Assembly (NCBI RefSeq): GCF_011250565.1 | Contig: NZ_JAANMS010000035.1 | Span: 1-50,437, forward strand | DNA length: 50,437 nucleotides | From: Nocardioides sp. IC4_145 | Lineage (GTDB): Bacteria; Actinomycetota; Actinomycetes; Propionibacteriales; Nocardioidaceae | Direction of reading: 5' to 3' | In this document: one piece after another, positions 23,316 through 34,870 of the stretch | How positions within the stretch are numbered: the stretch's first letter is position 1 | Layout of the letters: each line of letters starts with the position of its first letter | Notes under the pieces: generated by a model | What the model was told of the DNA's origin: nothing | What the model saw: only the letters and a program-made list of their open reading frames with translations | The model's database searches: none | Position numbers and translations under genes: made by a program

Positions 23316-23321
23316 ACGCTA
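23316..23321 (-). promoter_or_regulatory. -10 box for leaderless CoA-transferase transcript
   Basis: TAGCGT on the minus strand sits 7 nt before ATG 23308. This is the same hexamer and spacing as in front of the DUF2877 gene. Confidence 0.5.
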
Positions 23322-23364
23322 CTTCCAGCACCCGGGCCGCTGAATGGCAACTCCTGCCACGCTG

Positions 23365-23400
23365 CCCCGCGGCCGGTGTCAGGTGGCACCGGCCGCGGGG
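23365..23400. terminator. Terminator hairpin after the serine hydrolase gene
   Basis: CCCCGCGGCCGGTG pairs perfectly with CACCGGCCGCGGGG (14 bp) around an 8-nt loop. It lies 12 bp beyond the stop codon of the minus-strand hydrolase gene. Confidence 0.75.
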
Positions 23401-23411
23401 TCGGGGTGGGG

Positions 23412-24653
23412 TCAGGAGCGGCAGATCGCGATCTCGACCGCCTTGCCCACCGCCGCCAGCATCGACAGCTCGGTCGGCAGCGCGTTGACCGTGACGACCG
23501 CCCAGCGACCGTCGCCGGTCGCGAGGTTGCGGGTCTCGAAGCCCTGGATGTCGCCGCCGTGGCCCCAGCCCGGTACGCCGCAGGGCAGGGTGTGGCGGGC
23601 CAGGCCCAGGCCGTAGCGCCAGGCCGGGTCCAGCTCGAAGTCGGGCGCCTCCACGGTCTGCTTCATCGCGGCGAGCTGGGCCGGCGGCAGCAGGTCGCCG
23701 CCGAGCAGGGCGGCCATGAATCGGCCGAGGTCGCGCGGGGTCGAGACCAGCTGGCCGGCCGCCCAGCCGAGCGAGGGGTCGATCCGGGTGAGGTCGTGCC
23801 ACTCGCCGCCCGGCTCGTCGGCGTGGTAGCCGTGCGGGTGGGTGCCGCGGATGCGCTGCTCGCCGGCCTTGGGCCAGTAGGTGTCGCGCAGGCCGAGCGG
23901 GGCGATGATCCGGCGCTGCACCAGCTCGCCGATCGGGCGGCCGGTGACGCGCTGGGCGAGCAGCCCGAGCAGGACGTAGTTGGTGTTGCTGTAGGCCCAG
24001 CCCTTCCCGGGCGCGAACTGGCGGCGCTCGGCGAGGGCGGCGTCGACCAGCTCGTGCGGCTCGAAGTAGGTGTGCGCGATCGAGCGCAGGTCGTCGCCGC
24101 CGTCGATGACGATCGAGTCGTAGTCGGGCAGGCCGCTGGTCTGCTGGAGCAGCTGCCGGACGGTGATCCTGCGCCCGTCGCCACCGGGGCCACGGACGAA
24201 GCCGGGCAGGTACTTCTCGACCCTCGCGTCGAGCTCCACATCGCCCTCGGCGACCAGCTGCAGCACGAGCACGGCGGTGAACATCTTCGTGTTGCTGGCG
24301 ATCCGTACCCGGCCGTCCTTCGGCATCGGGGCGCCGGTGCGCAGGTCGCCCGCGCCGGCGCGGTAGGTCCGCACCTTCCCGTCCTTGCCGCGGACGGTGA
24401 TCGTCGCGCCCGGGAAGCCGGCCTTCTCGACCAGGCGGTCGACCTGGCGCTGCACGGCCGCGACCCGTCCCGCCTCGCCGGTCGTGGCCGGTGCCGGTGC
24501 TGGCGCCGGTGCCGGCGCCGGGGCGGGCGCGGCGCCGGTGGGACCGGCGAGCAGCGAGGCGGGGAGGGCGGCCAGCAGGCCGGCCGCGAGCAGGGTGTGG
24601 GTGGTCCTCGTCGTGCGTCGCCGGGTCGTCGTGGGGGTGGTCGTGCGGGTCAT
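23412..24653 (-). CDS. Secreted serine hydrolase, beta-lactamase/D-Ala-D-Ala carboxypeptidase fold
   Basis: A 413-aa protein. Thr/Arg-rich n-region, hydrophobic segment (LLAAGLLAALPASLLAG) and Ala-rich cleavage site form a signal peptide. A run of Ala-Pro repeats (about 42-56) follows as a cell-wall-style linker. The class C-like catalytic set is present: Ser120 and Lys123 in SNTK, Tyr221 in YSN and HGG near the C-terminus. It may be a carboxypeptidase, esterase or beta-lactamase-like protein; sequence does not decide. ATG 24653 has GGGAG at about 10 nt, and TAGCGT at 24696-24691 is a probable -10 box. Confidence 0.88.
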   Translation of the reverse strand: MTRTTTPTTTRRRTTRTTHTLLAAGLLAALPASLLAGPTGAAPAPAPAPAPAPAPATTGEAGRVAAVQRQVDRLVEKAGFPGATITVRGKDGKVRTYRAGAGDLRTGAPMPKDGRVRIASNTKMFTAVLVLQLVAEGDVELDARVEKYLPGFVRGPGGDGRRITVRQLLQQTSGLPDYDSIVIDGGDDLRSIAHTYFEPHELVDAALAERRQFAPGKGWAYSNTNYVLLGLLAQRVTGRPIGELVQRRIIAPLGLRDTYWPKAGEQRIRGTHPHGYHADEPGGEWHDLTRIDPSLGWAAGQLVSTPRDLGRFMAALLGGDLLPPAQLAAMKQTVEAPDFELDPAWRYGLGLARHTLPCGVPGWGHGGDIQGFETRNLATGDGRWAVVTVNALPTELSMLAAVGKAVEIAICRS

Positions 24654-24690
24654 CGTGGGGCTCCCGAGGTCGGTGGATGGGATGCCGTCG

Positions 24691-24696
24691 ACGCTA
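24691..24696 (-). promoter_or_regulatory. -10 box for the serine hydrolase gene
   Basis: TAGCGT on the minus strand, about 38 bp before ATG 24653. This gives a leader of about 30 nt with GGGAG. Confidence 0.4.
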
Positions 24697-24848
24697 GGGA
24701 TTCGACGCCCTCGCCATCGAGCGCCGAAGGGACCAACCCCGCACTTGCGTCTTTCGATGGAGGCGGGTCCTGCGCCGCCCGTCCCGGGGTCGGCCACAAC
24801 CGCGCAATTGCGCGGAGGTCTCGGGCCTGAGGGTGGGCGGGTGACGAC

Positions 24849-25526
24849 TCAGTCCGGCAGCCGCACGAGCCGGTTCTGGTAGGCCCAGACGGCGGCCTGG
24901 AGCCGCGACCGGACACCGAGCTTGGGAAGGACCCGGGCGAGGTGGGACTTGACGGTGGAGACCTCGAGCACGAGCTCGCGGGCGATCTCGTCGTTCGACA
25001 TCCCCTGGGCGAGCAGGAGCACGATGTCGAGCTCGCGCGCGGTCAGCAGGTCGGTGCCCCGGGCGGCGGTGACCGGCTGCGCGCGGCGCCGGGCCAGCAC
25101 CTCGCCGACGACCCGCTTGGTCAGGCTGTCGTGCAGGGTGCCGTTCCCCGCGGCCACCGACCGGACCGCCCGGACGAGCACCTCCGGCTCGGCGTCCTTG
25201 AGCTGGAAGCCCGCGGCGCCGGCCTCGAGCGCTCCGAAGAGGTAGTCGTCGATCTCGAACGTCGTCAGCACCAGCACCGGCACGGGGTCCTCGACCCCGG
25301 GCCCGGCGAGCTCCCGGGTCGCTGCGATCCCGTCGAGGACGGGCATCCGGAGGTCCATGCAGACCACGTCGGGCCGCAGCCGGCGCGCGAGCTCGACCGC
25401 CTCGCGGCCGTCGGCGGCCACCCCGACGACCTCGAGGTCGGGCTCGGCGCCGAGCAGGGTCGTGAGGCCGGCGCGGACCAGCGCCTGGTCGTCGGCCACC
25501 ACGACACGCACGCTCGCGGCGCTCAT
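24849..25526 (-). CDS. NarL/LuxR-type response regulator
   Basis: A 225-aa two-domain protein. Receiver domain: VVVADDQALVRAG and phospho-acceptor Asp58 in MDLRMPVLDG. C-terminal LuxR helix-turn-helix at about residues 155-215 (LTARELDIVLLLAQGMSNDE, STVKSHLARVLPKLG). Its ATG overlaps the histidine kinase stop in ATGA, so the pair is co-translated. The target genes are unknown; the neighbouring secreted hydrolase is a candidate by position only. Confidence 0.94.
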   Translation of the reverse strand: MSAASVRVVVADDQALVRAGLTTLLGAEPDLEVVGVAADGREAVELARRLRPDVVCMDLRMPVLDGIAATRELAGPGVEDPVPVLVLTTFEIDDYLFGALEAGAAGFQLKDAEPEVLVRAVRSVAAGNGTLHDSLTKRVVGEVLARRRAQPVTAARGTDLLTARELDIVLLLAQGMSNDEIARELVLEVSTVKSHLARVLPKLGVRSRLQAAVWAYQNRLVRLPD

Positions 25527-26746
25527 GGGGCCTCCCTCTCGCGCGGCAGCACCAGCCGCACCTCCCAGCCGCCGTCGCCGGTCGGGCCGGCGTCGACCCG
25601 CGCGCCGGTCAGCCCGGCCCGCTCGCGCATGCCGACCAGCCCGAACCCACCACCCGCCACCGGGTCCGGCTCCCCGACCGCGGGCCCGTTCCGGACCACC
25701 AGCGTCACCTCGGCCGGGTCGCGCGCGTCGAGCGTGACCGTGCAGGCCGCGCCGGGCGCGTGCCGGCCCGCGTTGGCGAGCGCCTCCCGGACCACGCGGT
25801 ACGCCGCCAGCTGGGCCAGCGGTCCGACCTCCCGGTCCGCGGCCGAGGCGTCGCCGCGGACCGTCCACGTGACCTCCCGCCCGATGGCGACCACGTCGGC
25901 CACGAGGTCGGCGATCCCGCCGAGCGTCTCGGGCCGCGCACCGCCACCGCCGTCCCGGTCGCGGAGCAGCCCGACCAGGCTGCGCAGGTCGCGCAGCACC
26001 GACGTGCTCTGGCGGCGCACCTGCCGGGCCGCCTCCCGGGCGCCGTCGGGGTCGGTGGCCACCTGGCGCTCGAGCGCCGAGGCAGCGATCGCGATGCCGG
26101 ACAGGTGGTGCGCGGCGATGTCGTGCAGCTCGCGGGCCATCGCGGTCCGCTCGCGGTCCAGCGCGGCCTGCACCAACGCCTCGTGCTCGCGCACCAGCGC
26201 TCGCCGCTCGTCCTCGCGGGCCCGTCCGCTCTCGCGCAGCGCGGCCACCCAGCTGGTCACGAGCAGCACCAGCCCGAGCGTGCTCGTGGCCTGGAGGGCG
26301 GCCACCCCGAGCGCCGGCCAGGGCTCGAGCCCACCGTCCACCGCCGCGATCGTCCCGGCCACGGTCATCAGCACGGCGACCGCTGCGAGCGTCGGAACGA
26401 GCCCGCGCAGCGGGTGTGTCGTGCCGGCGACGTACACCCCCACGACCACGGCGAGGGTGGTCAGGCTGGTCGCGTCGCGGCCGCCGGCCAGCGCGGCGGC
26501 GACCGGGACCAGGCCGACGGCGAGCAGCACGGCCCGCGGGTGCACGCGGCTCCAGCACAGGGCGAGCGCTTGGGCGAGCAGTCCCGCGACCGTCACCCAC
26601 CAGGCCGTCCCGCCGGCCTCAGGCAGGCCGGCAGCGGCCTCGCCGCCGGCTCCGCCGAGCAGCAGGACGCCGACGGAGACGAGTGCGCAACCGGCCGCCA
26701 CGAGGACGGTGCGCCGTGCCGGACGGTCGTGCCGCGACGTACCCAC
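25523..26746 (-). CDS. NarX/DesK-type sensor histidine kinase
   Basis: A 407-aa kinase. About five to six membrane helices fill residues 11-170 with no large extracellular domain, as in DesK-like sensors. HisKA_3 motif with His208 in ARELHDIAAHH, then an HATPase part (REALANAGRHAPG, GGGFGLVGMRERAG). GTG 26746 follows directly on GAGGAG, so initiation spacing is odd, but no better start is seen. TAGGCT at 26788-26783 gives a plausible -10. It is probably a membrane-stress or envelope sensor; the signal is unknown. Confidence 0.92.
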   Translation of the reverse strand: MGTSRHDRPARRTVLVAAGCALVSVGVLLLGGAGGEAAAGLPEAGGTAWWVTVAGLLAQALALCWSRVHPRAVLLAVGLVPVAAALAGGRDATSLTTLAVVVGVYVAGTTHPLRGLVPTLAAVAVLMTVAGTIAAVDGGLEPWPALGVAALQATSTLGLVLLVTSWVAALRESGRAREDERRALVREHEALVQAALDRERTAMARELHDIAAHHLSGIAIAASALERQVATDPDGAREAARQVRRQSTSVLRDLRSLVGLLRDRDGGGGARPETLGGIADLVADVVAIGREVTWTVRGDASAADREVGPLAQLAAYRVVREALANAGRHAPGAACTVTLDARDPAEVTLVVRNGPAVGEPDPVAGGGFGLVGMRERAGLTGARVDAGPTGDGGWEVRLVLPREREAP

Positions 26747-26782
26747 CTCCTCGTCCGGACCCGTGCCGATGCCGGCCCGGGG

Positions 26783-26788
26783 AGCCTA
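26783..26788 (-). promoter_or_regulatory. -10 box for the two-component operon
   Basis: TAGGCT on the minus strand, about 37 bp before GTG 26746. Confidence 0.4.
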
Positions 26789-26931
26789 GCGAGGGCCTCC
26801 GACACCGCTCGTGTGTCGCACCTCTCAGCTCCGGACCCTCCCGGACGGGGCACTGACGGCCGTGGGATATGGGCCCGTCACAGTGGGTCGTTGGCAAGCA
26901 ATCCCTGGCTGAGCGATCAGGAGAACGGCCC

Positions 26932-28485
26932 GTGCAGCTCGACGGTAACGATGTAGCCCGCCCCGCCGCGACCGGCGGTCCCGCGTCGGGCCGACGGCCC
27001 GACGGCGAGGGCCCGGCGACGACGTACGACGCGCTGCTCGTCGGCGGCGGGATCATGTCCGCCACGCTCGCCACGCTGCTGCACCACGTCGAGCCCACCT
27101 GGCGGATCGGCATCGTCGAGCGGCTCGACGAGCTGGCCCAGGAGTCCTCCGGCCCGTGGAACAACGCCGGCACCGGCCACGCCGCGCTGTGCGAGCTCAA
27201 CTACTCCCCGGAGCGCCCTGACGGCTCGGTCGACGTCAGCAAGGCGATCGAGGTCAACGAGCAGTTCCAGGTCACCCGCCAGCTGTGGGCCTTCCTCGTC
27301 GAGAGCGGCGCGCTCCCGGATCCGGCCACCTTCGTGCGCCCGACGCCGCACCTGTCGTTCGTGTGGGGCGCCGAGAACGTCGAGTACCTCCGCCGCCGCC
27401 ACGAGCAGCTCGTCTCCCACCCGCTCTTCGCGGGCATCGAGTTCACCTCCGACCCCGACGTCATCGCCGAGTGGGCGCCGCTGCTCATGGCCGGACGCGA
27501 CCGCAGCGAGCCGGTGGCCGCCACCCGCGCGGTCGGTGGCACCGACGTCGACTTCGGCTCGCTGACCCGCCAGCTCGTCACCGGCCTCGCCGACAGCGGC
27601 GCCGTGCGGCTGCACACCGGCACCGAGGTACGCCGCCTCCGTCGCAGCGAGGGCGGCTGGCACGCCACGGGCAAGGACTTCGACGCGACCGCGCGCTTCG
27701 TCTTCGTCGGCGCCGGCGGCCAGGCCCTCACGCTGCTGCAGCGCTCGGGGATCGACGAGGTCCGCGGGTACGGCGGCTTCCCGGTCAGCGGCGAGTTCTG
27801 GCGCACCACGAACCCCGAGATCGTCGCCCGGCACCAGGCCAAGGTCTACGGCAAGGCCGCCGTCGGCGCGCCGCCGATGTCGGTGCCGCACCTCGACACC
27901 CGCGTCGTCGACGGCGCCCCGAGCCTGATGTTCGGGCCGTACGCCGGGTTCAGCCCGCGTTTCCTCAAGCACGGCTCGCTCTTCGACCTGCTCCGGTCGG
28001 TGCGGCTGCACAACCTGCGGCCGATGCTGCAGGCGGGCCTGCGCAACCTCGGCCTGGTCGTCTACCTGGTCCAGCAGCTGCTGGCCGGGAAGAAGTCCCA
28101 GCTGCGCGAGCTCCAGGCGTTCTTCCCCGACGCGCGGGCGGAGGACTGGGAGAAGATCACCGCCGGTCAGCGCGTCCAGGTCATCAAGGACGTGCCCGGC
28201 CAGGGCGGGGTGCTCCAGTTCGGCACCGAGGTGATCGCCGCGGGCGACGGCAGCATCGCCGGCCTGCTGGGGGCCTCGCCGGGTGCGTCCACGGCCGTGC
28301 CGATCATGCTCGACGTGATGGCGCGCTGCTTCCCCGACCGGGTCGAGGAGTGGCGTCCGGCGCTGGAGAAGGCGATCCCCAGCTACGGCCACCGGCTCGG
28401 CGAGGACCCCGAGCTGGCCCGCACCGTGCTCGCCCAGACGGCGTACTCGCTCGGCCTCGACCCCACGGCCCCCGCCGCCCGCTGA
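26932..28485 (+). CDS. mqo: Malate:quinone oxidoreductase
   Basis: A 517-aa FAD enzyme that oxidises malate to oxaloacetate and passes electrons to quinone at the membrane, a TCA-cycle step often used by actinobacteria with or instead of NAD-linked malate dehydrogenase. ALLVGGGIMSATLATLL is the FAD-binding motif; QESSGPWNNAGTGHAALCEL, FPVSGEFWRT and GASPGASTAVPIMLDV are family signatures. GTG 26932 was chosen because AGGAGAA lies 7 nt upstream; the frame extends to 26869 but without a comparable site. It converges on the nitroreductase gene with only 12 bp between the stops. Confidence 0.95.
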   Translation: MQLDGNDVARPAATGGPASGRRPDGEGPATTYDALLVGGGIMSATLATLLHHVEPTWRIGIVERLDELAQESSGPWNNAGTGHAALCELNYSPERPDGSVDVSKAIEVNEQFQVTRQLWAFLVESGALPDPATFVRPTPHLSFVWGAENVEYLRRRHEQLVSHPLFAGIEFTSDPDVIAEWAPLLMAGRDRSEPVAATRAVGGTDVDFGSLTRQLVTGLADSGAVRLHTGTEVRRLRRSEGGWHATGKDFDATARFVFVGAGGQALTLLQRSGIDEVRGYGGFPVSGEFWRTTNPEIVARHQAKVYGKAAVGAPPMSVPHLDTRVVDGAPSLMFGPYAGFSPRFLKHGSLFDLLRSVRLHNLRPMLQAGLRNLGLVVYLVQQLLAGKKSQLRELQAFFPDARAEDWEKITAGQRVQVIKDVPGQGGVLQFGTEVIAAGDGSIAGLLGASPGASTAVPIMLDVMARCFPDRVEEWRPALEKAIPSYGHRLGEDPELARTVLAQTAYSLGLDPTAPAAR

Positions 28486-28497
28486 GGGCGACCGGGC

Positions 28498-29094
28498 TCA
28501 GGCCTCGCGGACGACCTCGTCGTGCTCGAGGCGGGGCAGGCGGTCGAACCAGGCGTTCTCGGCCGGGCGGCCGATGTTGACGACCAGCAGCGACCTCAGC
28601 GTCGTGCCGGCGAGCAGGTCGGCGTCGAGCGCAGCGGCGTCGAAGCCACCCATCGGGCCGGCGGCAAGACCCGCCGCCCGGACGCCGACCAGGAAGTAGC
28701 CGATCTGCAGCGTCGCGTTGAACCGGGCCGCCTGCTCGCGCGCCTCGTCGTCGGCGAAGACGTCCTTCGCGCCGGGGAAGTGGGCGAAGGTCCGCGGCAG
28801 GTGCTCGTGGAAGTCGGTGTCGGCGGCGAGCACGGCGACCAGCGGCGCGCTCGCGGTCTTGTCCCGGTTGCCGTCGGACATGTGCTTGAGCAGCCGCTCG
28901 CGGGCCTCCCCCTCGCGGACCAGGACGATCCGGAGCGGCTGGGTGTTCATCGCGGTCGGCGCGTACTTCACCAGGTCGTAGATCGCAGCGACCTGCTCGT
29001 CGGTGACGGGCTCGTCGGTGAACGCGTTGGCGGTGCGGGCGTCGCGGAAGAGGAGGGCCTGGGCGTCGGCGGACAGCGGGAGCTCGAAGGTCAT
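28498..29094 (-). CDS. Nitroreductase family protein, RutE-like (malonic semialdehyde reductase type)
   Basis: A 198-aa FMN-dependent protein. LLFRDARTANAFTDEPV at the start, KYAPTAMNTQPLRIVLV and RAAGLAAGPMGGFD correspond to the RutE/YdfG-associated branch annotated as malonic semialdehyde reductase. RutE reduces malonic semialdehyde to 3-hydroxypropionate in the Rut pyrimidine pathway. It lies 9 kb from the pyrimidine-like island with unrelated genes between, and RutE homologues also occur alone, so a link is only suggestive. Start ATG 29094 fits the family N-terminus; no good ribosome-binding site is visible. Confidence 0.85.
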   Translation of the reverse strand: MTFELPLSADAQALLFRDARTANAFTDEPVTDEQVAAIYDLVKYAPTAMNTQPLRIVLVREGEARERLLKHMSDGNRDKTASAPLVAVLAADTDFHEHLPRTFAHFPGAKDVFADDEAREQAARFNATLQIGYFLVGVRAAGLAAGPMGGFDAAALDADLLAGTTLRSLLVVNIGRPAENAWFDRLPRLEHDEVVREA

Positions 29095-29169
29095 GCAGTG
29101 CTCAACGGGACGCGGGTGGGGAGGAGTCCCGAGGTCGATGTGGGATCGGCCACCGCCCCCGGACGGGAC

Positions 29170-29205
29170 GAGCCCGGCCACCCCTGATGCGGGGTGACCG
29201 GGCTC
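29170..29205. terminator. Terminator hairpin after katG
   Basis: GAGCCCGGCCACCCC pairs with GGGGTGACCGGGCTC (15 positions, one mismatch) around TGATGC. It lies 25 bp beyond the katG stop on the minus strand. Confidence 0.7.
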
Positions 29206-29229
29206 GGTCGCTCGGGACCTAGTGGCAGG

Positions 29230-31503
<2,274 letters not shown>

Positions 31504-31525
31504 CTACTTCCTTCCGGCTGCGTTA

Positions 31526-31972
31526 CTAGTGGGAGGTGGTGGAAAGGGTGCTGCTGGTGGCCGCGCAGTCGGGGCAGGTGCCCCAGTACACGACCTCCGC
31601 CTCGTCGACCACGAAGCCGTGGTCGTCGGAGGCGGTGAGACAGGGGGTGTGGCCCACGGCGCAGTCGACGTCGGCGATCGCGCCGCAGGAGCGGCACACC
31701 AGGTGGTGGTGGTTGTCGCCGACCCGCGACTCGTAGCGCGCGGTCGCGCCGGCGGGCTGGATCCGCCGGACGATGCCCGCGTCGGTGAGTGCGCGGAGCA
31801 CGTCGTACACCGCCTGGTGCGACACCGCCCCGAGGTCGGCCCGCACGTGCCCGATCACCGTGTCGGTGTCGGCGTGCGGGTGCTCGTGCACGGCGGTGAG
31901 CACGGCCAGGCGGGGCTTGGTGACCCTGAGCGAGGCCTCGCGCAGCACCGCTGCGAAGTCCGGCGTCGTCAT
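31526..31972 (-). CDS. furA: Fur-family repressor (FurA/CatR type)
   Basis: A 148-aa metalloregulator. The N-terminal winged helix ([20 protein letters not shown]) is followed by a metal-binding domain with [12 protein letters not shown] and a C-terminal CPDC pair for structural zinc. Actinobacterial FurA senses peroxide/iron and represses furA-katG. ATG 31972 is chosen over the longer frame because the probable promoter and operator lie at 31992-32012. The ribosome-binding site is GAGAGGG. Confidence 0.93.
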   Translation of the reverse strand: MTTPDFAAVLREASLRVTKPRLAVLTAVHEHPHADTDTVIGHVRADLGAVSHQAVYDVLRALTDAGIVRRIQPAGATARYESRVGDNHHHLVCRSCGAIADVDCAVGHTPCLTASDDHGFVVDEAEVVYWGTCPDCAATSSTLSTTSH

Positions 31973-31991
31973 GCCCCCACCCTCTCGCCCT

Positions 31992-32012
31992 TTCTGGAAC
32001 AAGTCAAGAATA
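31992..32012 (-). promoter_or_regulatory. FurA operator over the furA-katG promoter
   Basis: On the minus strand TATTCT (32012-32007) is a -10-like box. It overlaps TTCTTGACTTGTTCCAGAA (32010-31992), an imperfect palindrome with TTCT/AGAA ends. It resembles the furA-katG operator described in mycobacteria and Streptomyces (from memory). Repressor binding here would cover the transcription start. Confidence 0.65.
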
Positions 32013-32022
32013 GAGATCCCGG

Positions 32023-32061
32023 CTGGTCGAGGAGGTTCGGCCGGGAACCGTCTCGAGACCC
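32023..32061. repeat. REP-like fragment
   Basis: CTGGTCGAGGAGGTTCGGCC... and CCGTCTCGAGACCC resemble the dispersed 'ggtttcgagac...ctcgaccag' elements of Nocardioides-type genomes. GGTTC-N6-GAACC forms a small hairpin. It lies in the 260-bp gap between furA and the LuxR-type gene. Confidence 0.35.
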
Positions 32062-32232
32062 GGCGAGATGCCGACCGGCTCGCGTCGTCGTCGAACGGGC
32101 ACGACCCTTCCCGGGGGTGCCGTCCGAAGTCCGGTCGAGGCCGAGACGGCCGTGGTCCCTGGTCGTCGACGGGGCGCCGCGGCGCGGAACGCGGGTTACC
32201 CTGCTGGCCCGAGCGAGCAGGGAGGCGGCCCG

Positions 32233-33039
32233 GTGGACCCGAGGGCGGAGGAGACGCGCCTGTGGGCGTCGGCGCTCGGTGCGTTGCGCGAGCGGACCGG
32301 TGCGCCGATGGTCTTCGGCGGCGCGGTGGTGCCGGGCGGGCTGCGGCTGACCCACTTCGTGGGCTCCCGGACCGGCGCCCTGCAGGGCCTGCTCGTGCGC
32401 CCCGGCGCCGGCCTCGGCGGCCGCGTCTGGCAGGAGTCCGACGCCGTCGTCGTCGCCGACTACGGACTCGCGACCGACATCTCCCACGACTACGACGAGC
32501 CGGTCCGGTCCGAGGGCCTACGCACGGTGGTCGGCGCGCCGGTCATCGTCGACCGGGCCCTGCGGGGCGTCGTGTACGCCGGCACGCGGGGTCTCCCCGT
32601 CACCGGCGACCGCCTGCGCGACGCCGCCGTCGTCGCCGCCCGGACGCTCGCCCGCGAGATCGCGCTCGAGGACGAGGTCGAGCGGCGCCTGGCCGCCCGG
32701 CGCGCCCACGACGGCCAGGCGGCCGTCGCTCTCGGCCGTGCTCATGCCGAGGTCCGGGCACTCGTCGGTGAGACGGCCGACCCCGACCTGCGGGAGCGGC
32801 TCGACCGGCTCGCCGCACTCCTCGTCGTCGGCACTCCCGACGACCCCGCCCTCACCTCGCGCCAGGTCGACGTCCTCTCCCTCGTCGCCACCGGCGCCAG
32901 CTACGCCACCGTCGGGGAGCGCCTCGGGCTGTCGCCGCAGACCGTGAAGTCCTACATGCGCGACGTCCTCGTCGTCCTCGGCGTCCACAGCCGCCACGAG
33001 GCCGTGGCCGAGGCTCGCCGTCGCCGCCTCGTCCCCTGA
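32233..33039 (+). CDS. GAF-domain LuxR-family transcriptional regulator
   Basis: A 268-aa protein. Residues about 10-140 resemble a GAF sensor ([22 protein letters not shown]). A helical linker follows, then a LuxR helix-turn-helix at about 205-262 ([32 protein letters not shown]). Such one-component regulators commonly sit beside acyl-CoA ligase or aromatic catabolism genes in actinobacteria, and an acyl-CoA ligase follows 73 bp downstream on the same strand. GTG 32233 has GGGAGG about 8 nt upstream, and TACCCT at 32197-32202 is a possible -10. Confidence 0.85.
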   Translation: MDPRAEETRLWASALGALRERTGAPMVFGGAVVPGGLRLTHFVGSRTGALQGLLVRPGAGLGGRVWQESDAVVVADYGLATDISHDYDEPVRSEGLRTVVGAPVIVDRALRGVVYAGTRGLPVTGDRLRDAAVVAARTLAREIALEDEVERRLAARRAHDGQAAVALGRAHAEVRALVGETADPDLRERLDRLAALLVVGTPDDPALTSRQVDVLSLVATGASYATVGERLGLSPQTVKSYMRDVLVVLGVHSRHEAVAEARRRRLVP

Positions 33040-33112
33040 CCCCCGTCGGCGGCAGGTGGGGGACCCCCATCGGGGGGTGTGACGGTCGTCTCGGGCGATC
33101 GACGCTGGGCGC

Positions 33113-34870
33113 ATGATCCCCATCGCCGCCACGACGCCCACCGAGGAGCTGCGCCGAGCCCGGGAGACGCTCCTGCGGCACCGGACGGCGTACGACGCGG
33201 CGGTGGCCGACTTCCGCTGGCCCGACGTCGGTCCGCACTTCAACTTCGCGCACGACTGGTTCGACGCGTTCGGGCGCGGCAACGAGCGACCGGGCCTGGT
33301 CATCGTGGAGGAGGACGGCAGCCGGGCGGCGTACTCGTTCGCGGAGCTGGTTGACCGCTCCGACCAGGTGGCGGCGGCGATGGCGTCGCACGGCATCGGC
33401 CGCGGGGACGCGGTGCTGGTGATGCTGGGCAACCAGGTGGAGCTGTGGGAGACGATGCTCGCGCTGCTCAAGCTCGGCGCCGTGGTGATGCCGACGACGA
33501 CCGCGGTCACGACCGCCGAGCTGGCCGACCGGGTCGAGCGCGGCGACGCGCGGGCGGTGGTGTGCAACCCGGCCGACACGGCCAAGCTCGCGGGGCTGGA
33601 GCAGGGGCTGCTGCGGTTCGCGGTGGGCGAGGTCGACGGCTGGGTGCACCACCGGGCGGCGTACGACCTCGAGCCGCGGCCGGTGCCGCACCCGCGCAAC
33701 GGCAGCGACGACCGGCTGCTCCTCTACTTCACCAGCGGCACGACGAGCCGGCCGAAGCTGGTCGAGCACACGCACCGGTCCTACCCGGTGGGGCACCTGA
33801 CGACGATGTACTGGCTCGGGCTCCGGCCCGGCGACGTGCACCTCAACGTCTCGAGCCCCGGGTGGGCCAAGCACGCCTGGTCGAGCTTCTTCGCGCCGTG
33901 GCTGGCGGAGGCGACGGTGCTGGTGAGCAACTACCGCCGGTTCGACCCGGAGGCGATGCTGCGGGTGCTGCGCGAGGAGCGCGTGACGACGTTCTGCGCG
34001 CCGCCGACGGTGTGGCGGATGCTCATCAACGCCGACCTCACCAGCGGTCCGGGGAGCCTGCGCGAGGCCATCGGCGCGGGCGAGCCGCTCAACGCCGAGG
34101 TGATCCGGCAGGTGCGTGACCACTGGGGGCTGACGATCCGCGACGGCTTCGGGCAGACCGAGTGCACGGCGTCGGTCGGCAACACCCCCGGCCAGCCGGT
34201 CCGCGCCGGCTCGATGGGCCGTCCGCTGCCGGGCGTCCCGGTGGTGCTGCTGGACCAGGTGACCGGCCAGGTCGTCGAGGGTGCGGGCGAGGGCGAGATC
34301 TGCCTGGACCTGTCGGCGGCGCCGGTGAGCCTGATGAGCGGCTACCAGGGCGACCCGGAGCGGAACGCCGAGGCGATGCACGGCGGGTGGTACCACACAG
34401 GCGACGTCGCCGCCCGTGCCGACGACGGCTACCTCACCTACGTCGGCCGCACCGACGACGTCTTCAAGGCCTCCGACTACAAGGTCTCGCCGTTCGAGCT
34501 GGAGTCGGTGCTCATCGAGCACCCGGCCGTCGCCGAGGCGGCGGTGGTGCCGGCACCGGACCCGGTGCGGCTCGCGGTCCCCAAGGCGTACGTCGCCCTC
34601 GCCCCCGGTCACCAGCCCACGGCCGAGACCGCGCGGTCGATCCTGGCCCACGCGCGCGAGCAGCTGCCGCCGTACCTCCGGGTGCGCCGGCTGGAGTTCC
34701 ACGACCTGCCGAAGACGACCTCGGGCAAGATCCGTCGCGTCGAGCTGCGGGCGCGCGAGGTCGAGCTGGCGCAGTCGCGGGCGAGCAGCCCGCGGACGAC
34801 CCCCACGACGACCGAGCACCGTGACGACGACTTCGACCTGCGCGGTGGGGGCGTCGGGACCGCGCACTAG
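33113..34870 (+). CDS. AMP-dependent acyl-CoA synthetase (medium-chain/ACSM-like)
   Basis: A 585-aa adenylate-forming ligase. YFTSGTTSRPKLVEHTH (about 204-220) is the P-loop; DGFGQTECT, YHTGD and DDVFKASDYKVSPFE are core motifs A5-A8; Lys539 in TTSGKIRR is the catalytic lysine of the mobile C-domain. It activates a carboxylic acid to acyl-CoA. The overall pattern fits the acetyl/medium-chain or aryl-CoA ligase group, and the substrate is open. A Thr/Arg/Asp-rich tail of about 35 residues follows the normal end. Its TAG stop is part of the ilvA -10 box. Confidence 0.92.
   Translation: MIPIAATTPTEELRRARETLLRHRTAYDAAVADFRWPDVGPHFNFAHDWFDAFGRGNERPGLVIVEEDGSRAAYSFAELVDRSDQVAAAMASHGIGRGDAVLVMLGNQVELWETMLALLKLGAVVMPTTTAVTTAELADRVERGDARAVVCNPADTAKLAGLEQGLLRFAVGEVDGWVHHRAAYDLEPRPVPHPRNGSDDRLLLYFTSGTTSRPKLVEHTHRSYPVGHLTTMYWLGLRPGDVHLNVSSPGWAKHAWSSFFAPWLAEATVLVSNYRRFDPEAMLRVLREERVTTFCAPPTVWRMLINADLTSGPGSLREAIGAGEPLNAEVIRQVRDHWGLTIRDGFGQTECTASVGNTPGQPVRAGSMGRPLPGVPVVLLDQVTGQVVEGAGEGEICLDLSAAPVSLMSGYQGDPERNAEAMHGGWYHTGDVAARADDGYLTYVGRTDDVFKASDYKVSPFELESVLIEHPAVAEAAVVPAPDPVRLAVPKAYVALAPGHQPTAETARSILAHAREQLPPYLRVRRLEFHDLPKTTSGKIRRVELRAREVELAQSRASSPRTTPTTTEHRDDDFDLRGGGVGTAH

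Noticed and set aside
24487..24540. GCC/GGT-rich repeat as a CRISPR or regulatory repeat
   Set aside because: It encodes an Ala-Pro linker in the secreted serine hydrolase; repeat units are 6 nt and in frame.
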